NCBI GenBank assembly: GCA_031255075.1
Contig: JAIRTF010000119.1
Location: 1-7,852, forward strand
Direction of reading: 5' to 3'
DNA: 7,852 nt
DNA from: Bifidobacteriaceae bacterium
GTDB lineage: Bacteria > Actinomycetota > Actinomycetes > Actinomycetales > WQXJ01
In this document: in pieces, positions 4,802 through 7,852 of the stretch
Numbering within the stretch: position 1 is the stretch's first letter
How the letters are laid out: the number at the start of each line of letters is the position of its first letter
Notes under the pieces: model-generated
What the model was told of the DNA's origin: nothing
Seen by the model: only the letters and a program-made list of their open reading frames with translations
The model's database searches: none
Program-made: the position numbers and the translations under genes

Positions 4802-6568
4802 ATGGCTATCGTCACCATGCGCCAGCTATTGGACAGCGGCGTTCATTTTGGGCATCAGACCCGCCGGTGGAACCCGAAGATGAAGCGGTTCATCCTGACG
4901 GAACGCAACGGCATCTACATCATTGACCTGGGTCAAACCCTGAGCCACATTGACACGGCTTATGAGTTCATCAAGGACACAGTCGCCAAAGGCGGCACCA
5001 TGTTGTTTGTGGGCACCAAGAAGCAAGCCCAAGAAGCAGTCCAAGAGCAGGCCACCCGCGTGGGCATGCCGTACGTCAACCAGCGTTGGTTGGGCGGCAT
5101 GTTGACCAACTTCCACACCATCTCCAAGCGTCTGTCACGCCTCAAGGAGCTGGAAGACATGAACTTGGATGACGCCACCGGCTCCACGTACACCAAGAAG
5201 GAACGGCTCATGATGAGCCGCGAACGCGACAAGCTTTCACGCACCCTGGGTGGTATCCGCACCATGGCCAAGTTGCCGGCCGCGGTGTGGATTGTTGACA
5301 CCAAGAAGGAACACCTGGCGGTGGACGAAGCCCGCAAGTTGGGCATCCCGGTGGTGGCCATCCTGGACACCAATGCTGACCCGGAAGAGGCGCAATACCC
5401 CATTCCCGGCAATGATGACGCCATTCGCGCGGTCGGTTTGTTGACCCGCGTGGTGGCCGATGCCGTGGCTGAGGGCCTGCTTGAACGTCACGCCGTGCGC
5501 GACACGGCTGCCGAAGGAACCCAGTCCGCCGAAGAGCCGTTGGCCGAGTGGGAGAAGGAACTTCTGGCTGGTGGCGCCAACTCCGCAGATGTGGACGTTT
5601 CGGCTGTTCAGCCGCAGACCAGTGCCGTGGCCCAGGCCGAGGAGACGATTGACGGCCGGGGCGCCATCCCGGTGACCGAGGTGGACGCTCCGCCCGCACC
5701 GGCACCAGCGACGGATGGCGGCACAGCTGATGTGGTCGCAGCCCAGGCCGGCAGTCTGCCGGGGGTTGAAGTAACCGAGGAATCAGCCGAAACCCCGTTG
5801 CAGGAGACAGTTTCTGAAGCGACCCACCTAGCGGCCGATGCCGTACCAGCGGCCCCAGCACCGGCGGCCGCCCCGCAGCCCAAGGCCGCCGCACCGACGC
5901 CGGCCAAGCCGGCTGCTCCGAGCCCAGCTCCGGTGGCGGCCCCGGCGGAAGCCGCGCCAGCGGCCCAGGCGCCAGCAGCTGAGACCAAGCCCGCAGCGGC
6001 AGAATCCAAGGCACCCATGCCGAAGGCTCCCCAGCCCAAGGCCCCGGAAGCCAAGAAACCAGAGCCGAAAGCCGAGGCGGCCCCAGCCAAGCCGGCAGAG
6101 CCCAAGCCAGCCGAGCCCAAGGCTGATGAGGCCAAAGCTGAGGCACCCAAGGCCGCCGAAGCCAAGCCCGCCAAGGAGACCAAGGCGGCTGATGAGAAGC
6201 CAGCGGCCCCGGCCAAGGCTGAGCCGAAGGCTGAAGCACCGGCCAAGGCCGCCAAAGCTGAGCCGAAGGCTGAGGCCGAATCGGCCAAGGAGGCCAAGCC
6301 GGCTGACGACAAGCCCGCCGCTGCCGCCAAGGCGGAGCCTAAGGCTGAAGCGCCCAAAGCCGCGCCAAAGAAGCCGGCCGCCAAAGCGGCTGAAGCCGGC
6401 GAAGCCAAAGCCGCTGCGGCCAAGAAGACCGAGGCCAAGAAGCCGGAGCCGAAAGCGGCTGCCGCCAAGGACGAGGAAGCCAAGCCGAAGTCCAGCGCCA
6501 AAGCTGCCAGCACGGCCGCCAAGAAGAAGACCGCCGAAGCTGAAGCAGACGGCGCGGACAAGAAGTGA
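4802..6568 (+). CDS. rpsB: 30S ribosomal protein S2 with a very long low-complexity C-terminal tail
   Basis: 588 residues from ATG 4802, chosen because the conserved S2 start MAIVTMRQLLDSGVHFGHQ begins there and GAGAGGA (4787-4793) lies eight bases upstream. The frame is open back to a GTG at 4691 but that part is leader. Core (1 to about 255): the VHFGHQ-RRWNPKM start, QRWLGGMLTNF, the RE-KL-R-GGI helix and PAAVWIVDTKKEHLAVDEA-KLGIPVVAILDTN-DP, all classic S2; the core ends near AEWEKELL (about 249-256). S2 sits on the solvent side of the 30S body and helps hold S1 where that is present. The remaining 330 residues are unusual: an acidic, Ala/Val/Thr-rich part (257-340), then Ala/Pro, then from residue 361 an Ala/Lys/Pro/Glu tail with tandem repeats, ending in KK. 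S2 is usually about 230-300 residues. The tail resembles histone-H1-like or HupB-type tails and is probably disordered. First gene of the rpsB-tsf-pyrH operon. Confidence 0.97.
   Translation: MAIVTMRQLLDSGVHFGHQTRRWNPKMKRFILTERNGIYIIDLGQTLSHIDTAYEFIKDTVAKGGTMLFVGTKKQAQEAVQEQATRVGMPYVNQRWLGGMLTNFHTISKRLSRLKELEDMNLDDATGSTYTKKERLMMSRERDKLSRTLGGIRTMAKLPAAVWIVDTKKEHLAVDEARKLGIPVVAILDTNADPEEAQYPIPGNDDAIRAVGLLTRVVADAVAEGLLERHAVRDTAAEGTQSAEEPLAEWEKELLAGGANSADVDVSAVQPQTSAVAQAEETIDGRGAIPVTEVDAPPAPAPATDGGTADVVAAQAGSLPGVEVTEESAETPLQETVSEATHLAADAVPAAPAPAAAPQPKAAAPTPAKPAAPSPAPVAAPAEAAPAAQAPAAETKPAAAESKAPMPKAPQPKAPEAKKPEPKAEAAPAKPAEPKPAEPKADEAKAEAPKAAEAKPAKETKAADEKPAAPAKAEPKAEAPAKAAKAEPKAEAESAKEAKPADDKPAAAAKAEPKAEAPKAAPKKPAAKAAEAGEAKAAAAKKTEAKKPEPKAAAAKDEEAKPKSSAKAASTAAKKKTAEAEADGADKK
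6170..6355 (+). repeat. 114-base tandem duplication inside the S2 tail
   Basis: Codons 457-494 (6170-6283) and 495-518 (6284-6355) align with a period of exactly 114 bases (38 codons). Copy A starts AKETKAADEKPAAPAKAEPK and copy B AKEAKPADDKPAAAAKAEPK; over 24 residues 20 are identical. A shorter unit, AEPKAEA, occurs three times in the same stretch. This suggests the tail grew by in-frame duplication. Confidence 0.8.
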
Positions 6569-6638
6569 GCTAGCCCAAACGGGCGGCCAAACATAATTCG
6601 TTGACTACGCGGACAAGCGAAGGGAACTAGAAGTAGCG

Positions 6639-7484
6639 ATGCCGAACTACACAACTCAGGACATCAAAGAACTGCGCGAAAAGACCGGCGCAGGCATGCT
6701 GGACGTCAAGAAGGCGCTCGATGAAGCCGGTGGCGACCAGGACAAAGCCCTTGAAATCATCAGGGTCAAAGGCCTGAAGGGCCTGGCCAAGCGGGAGGGC
6801 AGGTCCACCTCTGACGGTCTGGTGGCCGCCAAAGTGGTCAAGACCGAAGACGGCGAAACCGGGGTGATGATTGAACTCAACTCGGAGACGGACTTCGTCG
6901 CCAAAGCCGAACCATTCGTCAAATTGGCAGAGCAGGTGCTGGAAGCAGCTGCGGCGCTGGGCAGCCCCAACGCCGCCGAAGTGCTGGGTTCCCCAGCTGA
7001 AGGGCCAAACGCCACCGTTCAAGACGCCATTGACGCGGTCTCCGCAACTGTGGGCGAAAGGCTCCAACTGCGCCGCGTGGCCATTGTTTCCGGTGAGCAC
7101 GTTGAGGCCTATCTGCACCGCACCAACAAGGATCTGCCACCGCAGGTCGGTGTGCTGATCGCCACCGATGAGCGGGGCGCCGGTGTGGCCCATGACCTGG
7201 CCATGCACATTGCCGCGTATTCGCCGTTGTATCTGACCGAAGCCCAGGTTCCGGAAGAGACCATCGAGGCGGAAAAGCGGATCGCCACCCAGAACGCCGA
7301 AGAGGCGGGCATGAACCCGAATGTGATCCCGAAGGTGGTGGAAGGCAAGCTGAAGGCGTTCTACAAAGAGAACGTGCTGCTGGACCAAGCCTTCGCCAAG
7401 GATCCGAAGACCACAGTTGCGAAGGTCCTGACCGCCGCCGGCGGAGTGGTCACCGGGTTTGCGCGGTTCCGCGTAGGGGCCTGA
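6639..7484 (+). CDS. tsf: Elongation factor Ts
   Basis: 281 residues, normal for actinobacteria. EF-Ts is the cytoplasmic nucleotide exchange factor that releases GDP from EF-Tu during translation. Seen: N-terminal UBA-like domain (1 to about 54) with LREKTGAGMLDVKKAL and GLKGLAKREGR; the second signature ELNSETDFVAK (79-89), whose TDFV (84-87) contacts EF-Tu; the following dimerisation-type core, and the C-terminal LTAAGGVVTGFARFRVGA. The ATG at 6639 is the family start; AGGGA (6621-6625) is 13 bases upstream, a little far. The 70-base gap after rpsB contains CATAAT (6592-6597), a weak -10 candidate without a matching -35, so an internal promoter is possible but unproven. GGGCC (7477-7481) and GGCCC (7486-7490) form a small hairpin over the stop codon, without a T run. 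Ordinary gene. Confidence 0.98.
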   Translation: MPNYTTQDIKELREKTGAGMLDVKKALDEAGGDQDKALEIIRVKGLKGLAKREGRSTSDGLVAAKVVKTEDGETGVMIELNSETDFVAKAEPFVKLAEQVLEAAAALGSPNAAEVLGSPAEGPNATVQDAIDAVSATVGERLQLRRVAIVSGEHVEAYLHRTNKDLPPQVGVLIATDERGAGVAHDLAMHIAAYSPLYLTEAQVPEETIEAEKRIATQNAEEAGMNPNVIPKVVEGKLKAFYKENVLLDQAFAKDPKTTVAKVLTAAGGVVTGFARFRVGA

Positions 7485-7520
7485 CGGCCCACCGGTCGGC
7501 TCACTGAAGGAAGGCCCCAG

Positions 7521-7852
7521 ATGACCGCTTCGGACTTGCGCCGCCCCGAGGGGCGCCGCGTCATGTTGAAACTCTCAGGCGAAGCTTTCGGTGGGGGCCG
7601 GCTGGGAGTTGACCCAGATGTGATCACGGACATAGCCCGTCAGATCGCTGATGCCGTCAGCCAGGGAATCCAGGTGGCGGTGGTAGTTGGCGGTGGCAAC
7701 TTCTTCCGTGGAGTGGAACTGGCGGACAGAGGTATGGACCGCGCCCGGGCTGACTACATGGGCATGCTGGGAACAGTCATGAACTGCCTGGCCCTGCAAG
7801 ATTTCTGTGAACAGGCTGGGGTACCAACCCGGGTCCAGACGGCCATCTCCAT
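7521..7852 (+). CDS. pyrH: Uridylate (UMP) kinase, N-terminal part
   Basis: The frame starts at ATG 7521 and runs for 110 codons off the right edge. PyrH phosphorylates UMP to UDP in pyrimidine nucleotide synthesis and is a cytoplasmic hexamer of the amino-acid kinase family. Seen: VMLKLSGEAFGG (14-25), the phosphate-binding KLSGE motif; VVVGGGNFFRG (54-64), the GGGN and RG motif of the UMP/ATP site; ADRGMDRARADYMGMLGTVMN (68-88), the strongly conserved ADYMGMLxTVMN stretch. AAGGAAGG (7507-7514) lies six bases before the ATG, a good ribosome binding site. It is 36 bases after tsf, as in the usual rpsB-tsf-pyrH-frr order, so co-transcription is likely. The C-terminal part and frr lie outside the window. 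Confidence 0.97.
   Translation, partial: MTASDLRRPEGRRVMLKLSGEAFGGGRLGVDPDVITDIARQIADAVSQGIQVAVVVGGGNFFRGVELADRGMDRARADYMGMLGTVMNCLALQDFCEQAGVPTRVQTAIS

Noticed and set aside
6569..6590. Possible terminator between rpsB and tsf
   Set aside because: Only a four-base-pair GCCC/GGGC hairpin and no T run; the two genes are normally co-transcribed.
5208..6654. Long open frames on the minus strand and in another plus frame over the S2 tail
   Set aside because: They arise from the biased Ala/Lys/Pro/Glu codons of the tail read in other frames; their translations are low-complexity Ala/Ser or Arg/Pro strings with no domain or start signal.

Overview
The window comes from a high-GC Gram-positive bacterium (Actinomycetota). 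Evidence: GC-rich codon use with GTG starts, a typical actinobacterial promoter (TTGACG-N17-TAGCGT), a sortase-anchored LPXTG-type surface protein, and the conserved gene order rpsB-tsf-pyrH with actinobacterial-type S2, EF-Ts and UMP kinase sequences. The genus cannot be fixed from the sequence.

Layout, left to right. Positions 1-100 (minus strand) hold the first 33 codons of an exported protein that runs off the left edge, possibly the M23-type peptidase often found next to rpsB in actinobacteria. Positions 221-1690 (minus) encode a solitary AAA-type ATPase of the AAA_14/DUF4143 kind with PD-(D/E)XK-like residues near its C-terminus. Its start looks leaderless. Just upstream lie three tandem 25-26-base repeats with seven-G tracts, and pieces of these flanking sequences recur just after its stop codon, so the gene looks like a discrete cassette. 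Positions 1831-2122 hold a 12-base palindrome, a longer inverted repeat, a good promoter and a long palindrome at the predicted transcription start that resembles a Fur/Zur-type operator.

Positions 2123-4372 (plus) encode a 749-residue surface protein: signal peptide, seven HAF-type repeats (probably a beta-propeller), three Ig-like domains, a Pro/Gly linker, an LPPTG sortase signal, a membrane segment and a basic tail. Its first HAF repeat contains an HxxHxH histidine triad. Together with the possible metalloregulator site this suggests, as inference, a metal-related surface protein.

Positions 4373-4801 have no gene. They hold two strong hairpins (probable terminators), a weak promoter and an rpsB leader with three consecutive stem-loops. 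Then follows the translation operon: rpsB (4802-6568), tsf (6639-7484) and the start of pyrH (7521 to the edge). The S2 protein is the odd one: a normal core of about 255 residues carries a tail of about 330 low-complexity Ala/Pro/Lys/Glu residues with internal tandem repeats.

Most likely the ATPase cassette and the surface-protein gene were inserted between two otherwise neighbouring, divergent core loci (exported protein and rpsB operon). No complete multi-gene new system is evident. The best candidates for novelty are the S2 tail, the repeat-flanked ATPase cassette and the possible metal-regulated HAF/Ig surface protein.
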